From Acidimicrobiaceae bacterium (GTDB lineage: Bacteria > Actinomycetota > Acidimicrobiia > Acidimicrobiales > Ilumatobacteraceae), in contig JACJWF010000004.1 of assembly GCA_020637295.1 (NCBI GenBank), positions 186,001-250,000 of the forward strand: a stretch of DNA of 64,000 nt, read 5' to 3'. The translations under genes and the position numbers were made by a program. Shown here one piece after another: positions 1 through 8,401 of the stretch (positions are counted from its first letter, which is position 1; every line of letters begins with the position of its first letter). The notes under the pieces were generated by a model. That model was given only the letters and a program-made list of their open reading frames with translations. It ran no database searches and was not told the origin of the DNA.

Positions 1-788
1 TTCACCGTCGGGTGGGTCTCGGCCTCGTCGGTGGTCAGCCACACCGAGCCGCACCACACGCCGTCCGCGCCGAGCGCCAGCGCCGCCGCCAGCTGACGGC
101 CACCGCCGATCCCACCCGCTGCCAGCACCGGCACGGGGGCGACGGCATCCACGACCTCCGGCACCAGCACCATCGTGCCGATCTCGCCGGTGTGCCCTCC
201 GGCTTCGCCGCCCTGGGCGATGATCAGGTCCACCCCTGCGGCCACGTGGCGCTGGGCATGCACGGCCTTGCCGGCCAACGCGCCGACGAGGATGCCCTGG
301 TCGTGCGCACGCTGCACCATGTCCGACGGCGGGGTGCCGAGCGCGTTGACCAGCAGCTTGATCGGGTGCCCGAAGGCGATCTCCATCATGTGCGACGCCA
401 GCGAGTAGCTCATCGGCGGAGCGTCGCCACGGGATGCGTCGCGGCGCGACTCGCCGAGCGGCGGGGGCACGTCATAGCGGTTCAGCAGATCTTCCAGGAA
501 GTCGCGGTGGGCCTGCGGGATGCGGTCACGAAGCTGGGACGCAGTGACCTCGCCCTCGGCCTTGCCTTCGTACTTGGCCGGCACGATGAGGTCCACGCCG
601 AACGGCTTGTCGCCCACCTGCTCCTTAATCCAGGCCAGGTCGATGTCCAGCTGGGCGGGGGTCAGCGCCTCGGCCCCCAGCACACCCATGCCGCCCGCCT
701 TGGTGACGGCCGCGGCAACGTCGCGGCAGTGGGTGAAGGCGAGGATCGGGAACTCGATCCCGAGCATGTCGCAGATGCGGTTCTTCAT
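1..788 (-). CDS. Nitronate monooxygenase (2-nitropropane dioxygenase family), 3' end missing
   Basis: FMN-dependent TIM-barrel enzyme that oxidises alkyl nitronates. The N-terminus reads MKNRICDMLGIEFPILAFTH and the FMN/phosphate-binding part shows QGGEAGGHTGEIGT followed by VPVLAAGGIGGGRQLAAALALGADGV, split here as two motifs in the chain. The C-terminus runs off the window edge. It starts at ATG 788 with no Shine-Dalgarno, but TAGTCT lies six bases upstream, so a leaderless message is likely. It follows the WS/DGAT gene on the same strand with only nine bases between them. The family call is firm; the substrate is not known from sequence. Confidence 0.9.
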   Translation of the reverse strand, partial: MKNRICDMLGIEFPILAFTHCRDVAAAVTKAGGMGVLGAEALTPAQLDIDLAWIKEQVGDKPFGVDLIVPAKYEGKAEGEVTASQLRDRIPQAHRDFLEDLLNRYDVPPPLGESRRDASRGDAPPMSYSLASHMMEIAFGHPIKLLVNALGTPPSDMVQRAHDQGILVGALAGKAVHAQRHVAAGVDLIIAQGGEAGGHTGEIGTMVLVPEVVDAVAPVPVLAAGGIGGGRQLAAALALGADGVWCGSVWLTTDEAETHPTV

Positions 789-794
789 GGGCCG

Positions 795-800
795 AGACTA
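795..800 (-). promoter_or_regulatory. -10 box TAGTCT for nitronate monooxygenase (leaderless)
   Basis: TAGTCT sits six bases before ATG 788. Its first three bases are the TAG stop codon of the upstream acyltransferase gene. Inferred from the spacing shared by many genes in this window. Confidence 0.45.
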
Positions 801-2243
801 CGAGCGGCGCCGCCCCCGCTTCGTGCCGGACGCCGGTGGCGCTGCCGCCGCCGCCCGCGCCAGCAACTCGTCCATGCCGCTGCTGATCCCCTCCGCCAGC
901 ACGTGCACATCGGGCACGGTGTCCCAATCGCCGGTGACCCCGAAGGCGACCTCGCCGTTGTAGGACAGGATCGCCACGCCGGTGCGGACCCCCTGCGAGA
1001 GCGGCACGAACGGGTAGTAGTGGAGCATCTCGCGACCGCACGCGTACAGCGGGATCTGCGGCCCGGGCACGTTGGTGGTGACGGTGTTGACGCTGCGCTG
1101 GGGCGCCCGGCGCATCACCGTCACCGCGGTGCGCAGGCCCACGGACAGCAGCACCGGAGGGGCGAAGCCGGCCAGCTCGGCCAGCACGTTGCCCGCCACG
1201 GCCTGGTGGCTGTCCTTCAGGTCCTGCATCTGGGCGCGGATGGCCTGCAGCCGCTCGGCGGGGTCCTCGATGCCCACTGGCAGCTCGGCGATCATCGCGC
1301 TGACCTGGTTGTTGTAGGTGTGGTCGCCAGAGGTGCGCACGGACACGGGCACGAGGGTGCGGATGGCGGTGCCGGCCGCATCCGGACCCACCAGCTCCCC
1401 ACGGTGCACCAGCAGGTCGCGGAAGCCCTTGGTGATCGCCGCCAGCACGACGTCGTTCACCGTGCCGCCGAGGCCGGCGCGCACCCGCTTCACGTCGGCG
1501 AGGGTGGTGCACGCGCACGCCCACCGCCGGTGCGGCCCGATGGTGCCCTCGATGCTGAGTGGCACGTTGGGAGCCAGTCGGCGGCCCAGCGCCCCCATGC
1601 CCTGCACCGTGGCGGCCATCTCGGCGGCGATCCGCTTCGGGGCGCGCAGGCCTCTGCGGGCCCAGCGGCCGAGCTCGGCCGGGCTGACGAGCGCGTCGGC
1701 CACGGCATCCACGACGAGGGCAGTCGGGGTCGGCTCATCGGCCGGTCGCCAGTCGTCGGCCACCGGTGGCGAGCCCTCCGGCGTGGTGTCCAGCACCACG
1801 GCCATCAGGTCGGTGCCGCTGATGCCGTCGACCATGCAGTGGTGCACCTTGGAGATCAGCGCCCACGTGCCGTCGTCGAGGCCCTCGACCACCCACGTCT
1901 CCCACAGCGGACGGTGGCGGTCCAGCTGCTGGCTCATCAGCCGGCCCATCAGCCGGTGGAGATCGGCCCGCGTGCCGGGCGGCGGCAGCGCGGTGTGGCG
2001 GATGTGGTAATCGAGGCGGAAGTGGGGGTCGTCGGCCCAGACCGGCCGGCCCACCGCACCGGGCACGAAGTGCACCTTCTGGCGGTAGCGGGGCACCAGC
2101 GGCAGCTTGCCGCGGAACAGGTCGACCAGGTCGTCGTAGGCCGGCGCCGGCCCCTCGAAGATGGCGCACGAGGCAATGTGCATGTGGTTGACGTCGTCTT
2201 CGATGTGCAAGAACGCAGCATCCAGCGGGCTCATCCGGTCCAC
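798..2243 (-). CDS. Wax ester synthase/diacylglycerol acyltransferase (WS/DGAT family)
   Basis: Acyltransferase that would join acyl-CoA to a fatty alcohol or diacylglycerol to make storage lipid at the membrane. The N-terminal family signature MSPLDAAFLHIEDDVNHMHI is followed by the active-site motif HHCMVDG (inside KVHHCMVDGISG) and a late PLYACGREMLHYYPF-type segment. About 481 residues, the usual family length. I chose GTG 2243, which gives MDRMSPLDAAF and has GGAGGTGG upstream; ATG 2234 and ATG 2282 are alternatives. The divergent YgeW gene begins about 170 bases away. Which lipid it makes cannot be told from sequence. Confidence 0.92.
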   Translation of the reverse strand: MDRMSPLDAAFLHIEDDVNHMHIASCAIFEGPAPAYDDLVDLFRGKLPLVPRYRQKVHFVPGAVGRPVWADDPHFRLDYHIRHTALPPPGTRADLHRLMGRLMSQQLDRHRPLWETWVVEGLDDGTWALISKVHHCMVDGISGTDLMAVVLDTTPEGSPPVADDWRPADEPTPTALVVDAVADALVSPAELGRWARRGLRAPKRIAAEMAATVQGMGALGRRLAPNVPLSIEGTIGPHRRWACACTTLADVKRVRAGLGGTVNDVVLAAITKGFRDLLVHRGELVGPDAAGTAIRTLVPVSVRTSGDHTYNNQVSAMIAELPVGIEDPAERLQAIRAQMQDLKDSHQAVAGNVLAELAGFAPPVLLSVGLRTAVTVMRRAPQRSVNTVTTNVPGPQIPLYACGREMLHYYPFVPLSQGVRTGVAILSYNGEVAFGVTGDWDTVPDVHVLAEGISSGMDELLARAAAAAPPASGTKRGRRRS

Positions 2244-2412
2244 GGGCTCGTCCACCTCCGTGTGTCGCGGGCGTACCGGCATGGTCGCGCCACCGATCGC
2301 CGAAGGGCGAGGGCCGAACGTCATCGGCCCGGCCGACGAACGGACGGCGGACCTGCGCCGCGGGGACTTGCGGCCCATGGCGGCGGTGGGCGGCCGGGCG
2401 CACACTGGGGGC

Positions 2413-3516
2413 ATGGACACCGAAGCGCTCTTCGGGCGCAGCCTGCTGACCACCCACGACTGGTCCGTGGCGGACCTGGACACCCTGCTGGCAGTTGCAG
2501 CCGCGCTGGAATTGCTCGATCGCGCCGGGGTGCGCACCGAACTGCTGCCCGACGAGTTGGCCTACGCGATGTTCTTCGACAACTCGACGCGCACCAAGTC
2601 CGCCTGGGCCGGCGCAGCGGCGCGGTTGGGCATGCAGCCGGTGATCGTGGACGGCAGCAGCACCCAGGTGGCCCACGGCGAGACGGCCGAGGAGACCGGG
2701 GCGATGCTGGGGATGAACGCCCACGCGCTGGGCGTACGGCACGACCTGATCCTCGGCGAGGGCAACTCCTTCATGCGCGACGTGCTGCGCGGCATCAGCG
2801 ACTACCTCGCGGCCACGGCCGATCCACGGGTGGTGCCGGTGGTGAACCTGCAGTGCGACGTGGATCACCCCACCCAGTCGCTCGCCGACCTGCTGTGGCT
2901 CCGCGAGCACTTCGGTGGCGACGTCGCCGGGCGGCGGATCACCGTGAGTTGGGCGTACTCGCCGAGCTACGCCAAGCCGCTGTCCGTGCCACAGGGCGTG
3001 GTCAGCCTGCTCACCCGCTTCGGCGCCCACGTCACGCTCGCCCACCCCGAGGGCTACGACCTGCTGCCCGAGCCGATGGCGTGGGCGGCCGAGGGGGCGG
3101 CGGCGTCGGGTGGCTCGTTCCGCGTCACCCACGACATGGACGACGCCTTCGCCGGTGCGGATGCGGTGTATCCCAAGAGTTGGGGACCACTGGCCTTGAT
3201 GACCGAACGGGTGGCCGCCAACCGGGCGGGCGACGGCGCGGCGATGCGGGACATCGAGCAGCGCGCGCTCACCACCAACGCTGCGCACCGCGACTGGATC
3301 TGCGACGAGCGGCGCATGGGCCTCACCCGTGACGCGCTGTACCTGCACTGCCTGCCGGCCGACATCGGCGCCGAGGTGACGTCGGGCGTCATGGAGCGCT
3401 TCCGCGTGCAGGTGGCCCGCGAGGCGAACAAGAAGGTGTACGTGATCATGGCGATGCTCGCCGTGGCGAAGGTGCCCGACCTGCCCGGCCGCCTGGCGGC
3501 CCTGGCCGGGCCATGA
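2413..3516 (+). CDS. ygeW: Knotted carbamoyltransferase, YgeW family
   Basis: Member of the aspartate/ornithine carbamoyltransferase superfamily with a knotted fold. Carbamoyl-phosphate binding motifs are visible: FFDNSTRTKSAWAGAA near residue 55, DHPTQSLADL near 155 and LYLHCLPADI near 313. The segment WAYSPSYAKPLSVPQG is characteristic of YgeW rather than OTCase. 367 residues, close to E. coli YgeW. The true substrate of this family is unknown. It is followed after 13 bases by a YgeY hydrolase, the same pairing as in E. coli, where family annotation links both to selenium-dependent molybdenum hydroxylases. The start ATG 2413 has CACACT six bases upstream. Confidence 0.9.
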   Translation: MDTEALFGRSLLTTHDWSVADLDTLLAVAAALELLDRAGVRTELLPDELAYAMFFDNSTRTKSAWAGAAARLGMQPVIVDGSSTQVAHGETAEETGAMLGMNAHALGVRHDLILGEGNSFMRDVLRGISDYLAATADPRVVPVVNLQCDVDHPTQSLADLLWLREHFGGDVAGRRITVSWAYSPSYAKPLSVPQGVVSLLTRFGAHVTLAHPEGYDLLPEPMAWAAEGAAASGGSFRVTHDMDDAFAGADAVYPKSWGPLALMTERVAANRAGDGAAMRDIEQRALTTNAAHRDWICDERRMGLTRDALYLHCLPADIGAEVTSGVMERFRVQVAREANKKVYVIMAMLAVAKVPDLPGRLAALAGP

Positions 3517-3529
3517 GGGGAGCTCCCTG

Positions 3530-5077
3530 ATGATCGAATCCGCTGCCGACGCGCCGACCAGCCTGGACCACCGGGTCGGCGAACTGGCCGACCGCTACCT
3601 GCCCCTCGCGGTGAGCGTCCTGAAGGAGGCCATCCGCATCCCTGCCGATGACCAGGACGACCCGCAGGCCGGGCTGTCCAACCACGAGGGGCACCGGCTG
3701 CAGTTCCTGCGCGGTGCCATCGTCGACCTGGCCGCGGTGGAGCGCGAGGGCGACGTGGGTTTCGATGACTTCGGCAACCTGGTGTGGACGGTCAGCGATC
3801 CGTTCGACGGGGTGGCGCCGGAGCACCGCCGGGTGATCATGCTGGACGGCCACAGCGACACGGTGCAGGCCCTGCGCAGCCAGTGGGCCGAGAAGCTCGG
3901 CGCCGCGGTCGACCCGTACGACGGCCGCCGCGACGGTGTGCCGCTCGACGAAGGCGCGCTGCGCGCCCAGCTGGGTTGGGTGCCACCGGAGGAGGAGTGG
4001 CACCACCTCCTGTTCGGTCGTGGCGCGGCGGATCAGCTGGCCGGTGTCGTGTCACAGATCATCGCCACCAAGATCCTCCTCGAGCTGCGCGACGAGGGTG
4101 CGCTGCGGGGGTGCATGGTGCGCGCCTACGCCACCGTCGCGGAGGAGGACAACGACGGCGGCGGGCCCCGCCACCTGGTGCGCGACGTGCTGCCGGGAGC
4201 ACCGGCCGATCTGGTGCCCGACGTGGTGATCCTCACCGAGGGCACGGGCGATGCGGTGAAGGGCGCGCTGGGCATCTATCGCGGGCAGCGCGGCCGGATG
4301 CAGATCGAGGTCACCGTGGTCGGCCGGTCGTGCCACGGCTCGATGCCGGCCCTGGGGCTGAACCCTCTGGAGCACGGCGGGGCGATCCTCGCCGAAGCAG
4401 CAGCCCGCCACGCCCGTGGTGAGGGGATGCTCGACCACCCGGTGGTGGGCAGGGGCACCCGCACGGCGAGCTGGGCGGTGCTGGACACGCCGAGCGACTG
4501 CGCCGTGCCGGACCGTTTCACGTTCCGGTTCGACCGCCGGCTGACGGTGGGCGAGACGCCGGAGCAGGCGGTCGCCGAGATCGACGGGCTGGACGCCGTG
4601 GCCGCAGCACGGGCCGCCGGGCTGGACGTGCTGGTGGCGGTGCCCCGCTACACCACGCCCACATGGGCCGGCTGCGCGGTGGACAACGAGCAGGTCTACC
4701 CGGGCTGGATCACGCCCGAGGACCATCCAGCCGTCACCGCCGCGGTGGAGGCCTACCGCCGCGTCGTGTCACCCCTGGTGCAGGAGCCGCCAGGCGGTGC
4801 CACGGGTGCCATGCTGCGGGCCGAGCCCCGGGTGGACACATGGGTGTTCTCCACGGACGGTGTGGGCTTCCCGGTGCCGGCGGGCGATGAGAGCATCGCC
4901 GTGCCGCCCGCCAAGCGGTGGGTGGTGTCGGGGGCGGTGCGTCACCCGGCCATGTTCGGCATCGGCGCCGGCGTGGAGCAGAACACCCATCGCATCGGCG
5001 AGTTCGTGGACACCCGCGAGCTCCGCCACGCCATCGCCGTCCTGGCCCGCTTCCCCAGCCTCTTCGCCGCCACCTGA
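3530..5077 (+). CDS. ygeY: M20-family metallohydrolase, YgeY-like
   Basis: Zinc-dependent amidohydrolase related to ArgE/DapE. Metal-site segments: MLDGHSDTV near residue 104, FGRGAADQLAG near 160, VAEEDNDGGG near 204 and a late NTHRIGEF. YgeY-like stretches include YRGQRGRM, SCHGSMP, RRLTVGET and WVFSTDGV. At 515 residues it is about 110 longer than E. coli YgeY, with extra sequence between the first two metal motifs (around residues 118-155) and near the C-terminus. It is almost certainly co-transcribed with ygeW (13-base gap, GAGGGGAG ribosome site). The substrate is unknown; a carbamoylated or acylated amino-acid derivative is a guess from the partner. Confidence 0.87.
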   Translation: MIESAADAPTSLDHRVGELADRYLPLAVSVLKEAIRIPADDQDDPQAGLSNHEGHRLQFLRGAIVDLAAVEREGDVGFDDFGNLVWTVSDPFDGVAPEHRRVIMLDGHSDTVQALRSQWAEKLGAAVDPYDGRRDGVPLDEGALRAQLGWVPPEEEWHHLLFGRGAADQLAGVVSQIIATKILLELRDEGALRGCMVRAYATVAEEDNDGGGPRHLVRDVLPGAPADLVPDVVILTEGTGDAVKGALGIYRGQRGRMQIEVTVVGRSCHGSMPALGLNPLEHGGAILAEAAARHARGEGMLDHPVVGRGTRTASWAVLDTPSDCAVPDRFTFRFDRRLTVGETPEQAVAEIDGLDAVAAARAAGLDVLVAVPRYTTPTWAGCAVDNEQVYPGWITPEDHPAVTAAVEAYRRVVSPLVQEPPGGATGAMLRAEPRVDTWVFSTDGVGFPVPAGDESIAVPPAKRWVVSGAVRHPAMFGIGAGVEQNTHRIGEFVDTRELRHAIAVLARFPSLFAAT

Positions 5078-5088
5078 CCGGCGGGACG

Positions 5089-5101
5089 GGGTCGGGGACC
5101 C
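5089..5101. terminator. Small hairpin between convergent genes
   Basis: GGGTC-GGG-GACCC lies in the 34-base gap between ygeY and the convergent AMMECR1 gene. The stem is only five pairs and has no T-tract, so its role as a terminator is weak. Confidence 0.25.
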
Positions 5102-5111
5102 GGACGGCGGG

Positions 5112-5690
5112 TCAGGAGTGCTGCGTGCGGTAGCGCCAGGTGCGGATGGAGTCCGGCCAGGCGCGGGGCGGCAGGCCGGCCTTGCGCCACAGCGCGCCCA
5201 CCCACCCGGTGGCGTCGGGGATCTCCTCCCACACGGACGGCAGGAACGTGGCCCGGTGCCGTCCGGCCTCCACCAGCACGCCGTCCACGCCGGGGCGCAG
5301 CGTCGCCACGAGCGCGTCGTAGCCACCGACCTCGAACGGCTCCATCGGGGTCAGCACCGATACCTCGACCGAGAGGTCGTCCAACTCGTCCGGGCCCAGC
5401 GGCGGGAAGCGTGGGTCGTTGAACGCCGCTGCCCGCGCCCGGTCGGCGGCGGCCAGCGCCAGCGGGAGTTGCGGTGTCATCGTCCCGATGCAGCCGCGCA
5501 GCGCGCCGCCGCGGCGCAGGGTGACGAACACCGCACCGTCGCGCCGCAGCGCGGCCGGCTCGTCGGCGGTGGAAGGGTCCCAATGATGACGGCGGGTGAC
5601 GGCGTCGACGACGGCGCGGTGGGCGATCGCTGCCAGCCGGGCGAGCTCGGCGCTGGTGAGGTCGGGGGCTGTGCTGGCGTGGGCGTTCAT
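5112..5690 (-). CDS. amrA: AMMECR1-domain protein (AmmeMemoRadiSam system protein A)
   Basis: 192-residue AMMECR1-domain protein; the biochemical role of the family is unknown. The hallmark LRGCIGT motif is present (GGALRGCIGTMTP), with NDPRFPPL and SVLTPMEPF further on, as in the family. ATG 5690 overlaps the stop of the upstream MEMO gene by four bases (ATGA), so translation is coupled. It is the last gene of a three-gene operon radical SAM - MEMO - AMMECR1, which are the three components that give the system its name. Confidence 0.92.
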   Translation of the reverse strand: MNAHASTAPDLTSAELARLAAIAHRAVVDAVTRRHHWDPSTADEPAALRRDGAVFVTLRRGGALRGCIGTMTPQLPLALAAADRARAAAFNDPRFPPLGPDELDDLSVEVSVLTPMEPFEVGGYDALVATLRPGVDGVLVEAGRHRATFLPSVWEEIPDATGWVGALWRKAGLPPRAWPDSIRTWRYRTQHS

Positions 5691-6493
5691 CGGATCTCGA
5701 AGCTCCCGTAGCCGACCACCCGGTCCTCCGGCCCGGCGGTGTCGCCCGACGTGCGCAGGTCCAGCAGGCGCACACGCTGGCCGTGACGCAGGCACAGCTC
5801 CATCGCCGCCCGCACCCCGCTGACACCGCAGGCCTGCTCGCCGCCCAGCCCCGCCCACTGCAGGGCGACGACGGCCTCGGCCGTGGCCAGGTCGATGGCC
5901 CGGGCCTCGTGCAGCGGGTGGTAGTGGCTGAGGTCGGTGGACACCACCACCAGCGTGTCCTCCTTGCCCCACCAGGGGGTGAGGGCGTCGGCGATCTGCG
6001 CCGTGCCGTTGCCGCCGGCGATGACCGGCACCAACTGCCACCCGCCGTCCAGGCTGCGCTGGAGGAAGGGGACGTGCACCTCCAGGCTGTGCTCCTCGGC
6101 GTGGGCGCGGTCGTCCACCACCACACCGGGCAGCGTGGCCATGGCGGCGCACGCCTCGGTGTCCACCTCCACATGCCCGAGTGGCGTCGCCCACGCGGCG
6201 GCGCTGCTGAGCGCCAGCCCGCGCACGGGCGCACGGTGCGGCACCCCGACCAGCACCACCCGCCGGATCTGCGCGGCCCAGGGGCGGACGAGGGCGTACG
6301 CCGTGGCGGCGACCGGGCCGGAGTAGACGTAGCCGGCGTGGGGGGCGATCACCGCCACCGGGGGTCGGGTCGGGGTGCCGGTGGCCTGCGGCGGGCGGGC
6401 AGCGGCAAGCAACCCGTCGACCGTCCTGGCCAGTGCCTCCGGGTCGGCCGGGTAGAAGGTCCCCGCCAGTGCGGGCGGTCGAATGCGTGTCAT
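5687..6493 (-). CDS. amrB: MEMO1-family protein (AmmeMemoRadiSam system protein B)
   Basis: 268-residue protein of the MEMO/LigB-like fold, related to class III extradiol dioxygenases. Metal-site candidates are in VIAPHAGYVYSGPVAA, VGVPHRAP, EEHSLEVHVPFLQR and STDLSHYHP, which match the conserved blocks of the family. ATG 6493 has GGAAGGTGG upstream. It lies 19 bases after the radical SAM gene and overlaps the AMMECR1 gene by four bases. Assignment to the family is secure; no enzymatic activity is established for bacterial members. Confidence 0.92.
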   Translation of the reverse strand: MTRIRPPALAGTFYPADPEALARTVDGLLAAARPPQATGTPTRPPVAVIAPHAGYVYSGPVAATAYALVRPWAAQIRRVVLVGVPHRAPVRGLALSSAAAWATPLGHVEVDTEACAAMATLPGVVVDDRAHAEEHSLEVHVPFLQRSLDGGWQLVPVIAGGNGTAQIADALTPWWGKEDTLVVVSTDLSHYHPLHEARAIDLATAEAVVALQWAGLGGEQACGVSGVRAAMELCLRHGQRVRLLDLRTSGDTAGPEDRVVGYGSFEIR

Positions 6494-6512
6494 CGAAACC
6501 ACCTTCCAGTGC

Positions 6513-7625
6513 TCACGGAGCGTGTGCCGCAGCCACATCGGCCGGGCTCGACGACAGGCGCACCGGGCGCCGCCGCCTGCCCCACTCGCCGGGTGGGCCG
6601 TCGAACACCCCTGCAACCGGGGCGCCGCACTCGGTGCAGCGTCCGTCGCCCGTCAGCCGGTACGCATCGATGCGGTACCAGTCGCGCACCACGGTGGGCG
6701 CACCGCACTCCGGGCAGTGGGTGGTGCCGCCGACCGTGTCGTGCACATTGCCGGTGTACACGTAGCGCAGGCCGTTGGCGATGGCCACCCGGCGGGCCCG
6801 CCGCAGCGTCTCGGGCGGTGTGGGCGGCACGTCGAGCATCCGGAAGTCGGGGTGGAAGGCGCTGAAGTGCAGCGGCACGTCCGGGCCGAGGTGGTCCGCC
6901 ACCCACGCGCTCAGCCGGGTGAGCTCGGCGTCGGAGTCGTTGTGCCCAGGGATGACGAGGGTGGTGACCTCCACCCACACCCCGTTGGCCACCAGCCACT
7001 CCAGGGTGTCCAGCACGGGCTGCAGGTGACCGCCGCACACATGGCGGTAGAAGTCCTCGGTGAACCCCTTGAGATCGATGTTCGCCGCATCGATGCGCGA
7101 GAATAGTTCCGCCCGCGGCCCCTCGTGCACGTAGCCGGCGCTCACCGCCACGGTGCGCAGGCCGGCCGCGTGGCAGGCGTCGGCCGTGTCCGCGGCGTAC
7201 TCGAGGAAGACCACCGGGTCGTTGTAGGTGAAGGCAACGCTGGCGCAGCCTTGGGCGATCGCAGCGCGGGCGATGCCCTCCGGGCCGGCGGCATCGGCGA
7301 GGGTGTCCGTGCTGCGGCTCTTGGAGATGTCCCAGTTCTGGCAGAAGCGACACGCCAGGTTGCAGCCGGCCGTCCCGAACGACAGCACGGACGAGCCGGG
7401 CAGGAAGTGGTTGAGTGGCTTCTTCTCGATCGGGTCCACGCAGAAGCCACTGCTGCGGCCGTACGTGGTGAGCACGATCTCGTCGTGCTCGCGGGCCCGC
7501 ACGAAGCACAGCCCGCGCTGTCCCTCGCGCAGCGAGCACCCCCTCGGGCACACGTCGCAGCGGATCCGCCCGTCGTCCAGGCGGGTCCACCACCGTGTCG
7601 GGAAGCTCGCTGGCGGCTGTTCCAC
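6513..7625 (-). CDS. amrS: AmmeMemoRadiSam system radical SAM enzyme
   Basis: Radical SAM protein of about 370 residues. The 4Fe-4S/SAM motif is CNLACRFC (in GTAGCNLACRFCQNWDI). An N-terminal CDVCPRGC cluster and two C-terminal zinc-ribbon knuckles, CPECGAP and CTECGAP, flank the barrel, as is usual for this family. VAFTYNDPVVFLEYAADTA and NIDLKGFTEDFYRHV are other family blocks. GTG 7625 is my preferred start because it gives a natural lead-in to WWTRLDDGRIRCDVC; no clear ribosome site decides it. First gene of the amrS-amrB-amrA operon. Its substrate is unknown. Confidence 0.88.
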   Translation of the reverse strand: MEQPPASFPTRWWTRLDDGRIRCDVCPRGCSLREGQRGLCFVRAREHDEIVLTTYGRSSGFCVDPIEKKPLNHFLPGSSVLSFGTAGCNLACRFCQNWDISKSRSTDTLADAAGPEGIARAAIAQGCASVAFTYNDPVVFLEYAADTADACHAAGLRTVAVSAGYVHEGPRAELFSRIDAANIDLKGFTEDFYRHVCGGHLQPVLDTLEWLVANGVWVEVTTLVIPGHNDSDAELTRLSAWVADHLGPDVPLHFSAFHPDFRMLDVPPTPPETLRRARRVAIANGLRYVYTGNVHDTVGGTTHCPECGAPTVVRDWYRIDAYRLTGDGRCTECGAPVAGVFDGPPGEWGRRRRPVRLSSSPADVAAAHAP

Positions 7626-7707
7626 GCCTTCAGGATGCACCCTCGGCGCCCGCCGCGTACAGCGCCCTTGGTCCTTCGCCGGGCCGGGTGCGGCGGGCGG
7701 CGCGGGG

Positions 7708-7713
7708 TACCAT
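7708..7713 (+). promoter_or_regulatory. -10 box TACCAT for the lipoprotein gene (leaderless)
   Basis: TACCAT lies six bases before ATG 7720 and there is no Shine-Dalgarno. It sits in the short divergent gap with the radical SAM gene. Confidence 0.45.
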
Positions 7714-7719
7714 GCCGCG

Positions 7720-8382
7720 ATGCGAGGGGCGGGGAGGGCCATCACCGGGCTGTTCGGGGCTGTCATGGTCCTCATCACCGGGTGCTCCGCGGACTCCACG
7801 GTCACCGTGGTGCGCGACGCCGACGACGTGCAGGTGATGTCGCCCGAGCAGGTGCTGCAGCAGCGGCTTCCGGCGGTCACCACCACGGTGCCGGGCGCCT
7901 CGGACAGTTCGGTGCCGGCCGGAGCCGGTCAGCCACCGGCCACCACCGCGGCGGCCGACACCATCCCGCTCAACCAGGACGACCGCCCGCCGGAGGTGCG
8001 CCTGTTCGCCGCGTTCGGGGAGTTCCGCGGCTGCCTGGAGGACAAGGGCTACGTGATCGAGGGCAACCTGCTGGACCCGAACAACCCGGCCATGCAGGAC
8101 AGCGCGTACCGCGACGCGGTCATCACCTGCGCCGCCCGTTCGGACATCGTCGCCGTCCTCCAGGAGGTGCAGGCCACTCGGGCCAACCTCACGCCGGAGG
8201 AGGTGGAGCAGCGCAACGAGGTGTTCGTCGCGTTGCGCGACTGCCTGCGCGACAAGGGATGGACGGTGGAAGCCACCACCAGCGAGATCGGCCTCCTGGA
8301 GCCCACCGAGTTCCACGACGCCGACGGCGAGCTCGACGAGCGGGACATCAACCAGTGCCTGTCGGAGATGAACATCGGATGA
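7720..8382 (+). CDS. Putative lipoprotein of unknown function
   Basis: 220 residues. A short hydrophobic signal ends in the lipobox ITGC (Cys 22), followed by a Thr/Pro/Ala-rich linker and then an acidic globular part with four cysteines (FRGCLEDKGY, VITCAARSD, RDCLRDKGW, NQCLSEM). The repeated CLxDKG phrase around residues 105 and 178 suggests an internal duplication. It lies 19 bases before the ABC adaptor gene and probably belongs to that operon. I do not recognise the family. Confidence 0.8.
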   Translation: MRGAGRAITGLFGAVMVLITGCSADSTVTVVRDADDVQVMSPEQVLQQRLPAVTTTVPGASDSSVPAGAGQPPATTAAADTIPLNQDDRPPEVRLFAAFGEFRGCLEDKGYVIEGNLLDPNNPAMQDSAYRDAVITCAARSDIVAVLQEVQATRANLTPEEVEQRNEVFVALRDCLRDKGWTVEATTSEIGLLEPTEFHDADGELDERDINQCLSEMNIG

Positions 8383-8401
8383 CCAGTCAACGGGGAGACG
8401 G

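Noticed and set aside
12..3332. A 1106-codon open frame on the plus strand
   Set aside because: It lies antisense to the nitronate monooxygenase and acyltransferase genes and its translation is Arg/His/Gly-rich without a recognisable domain; a GC-driven shadow.
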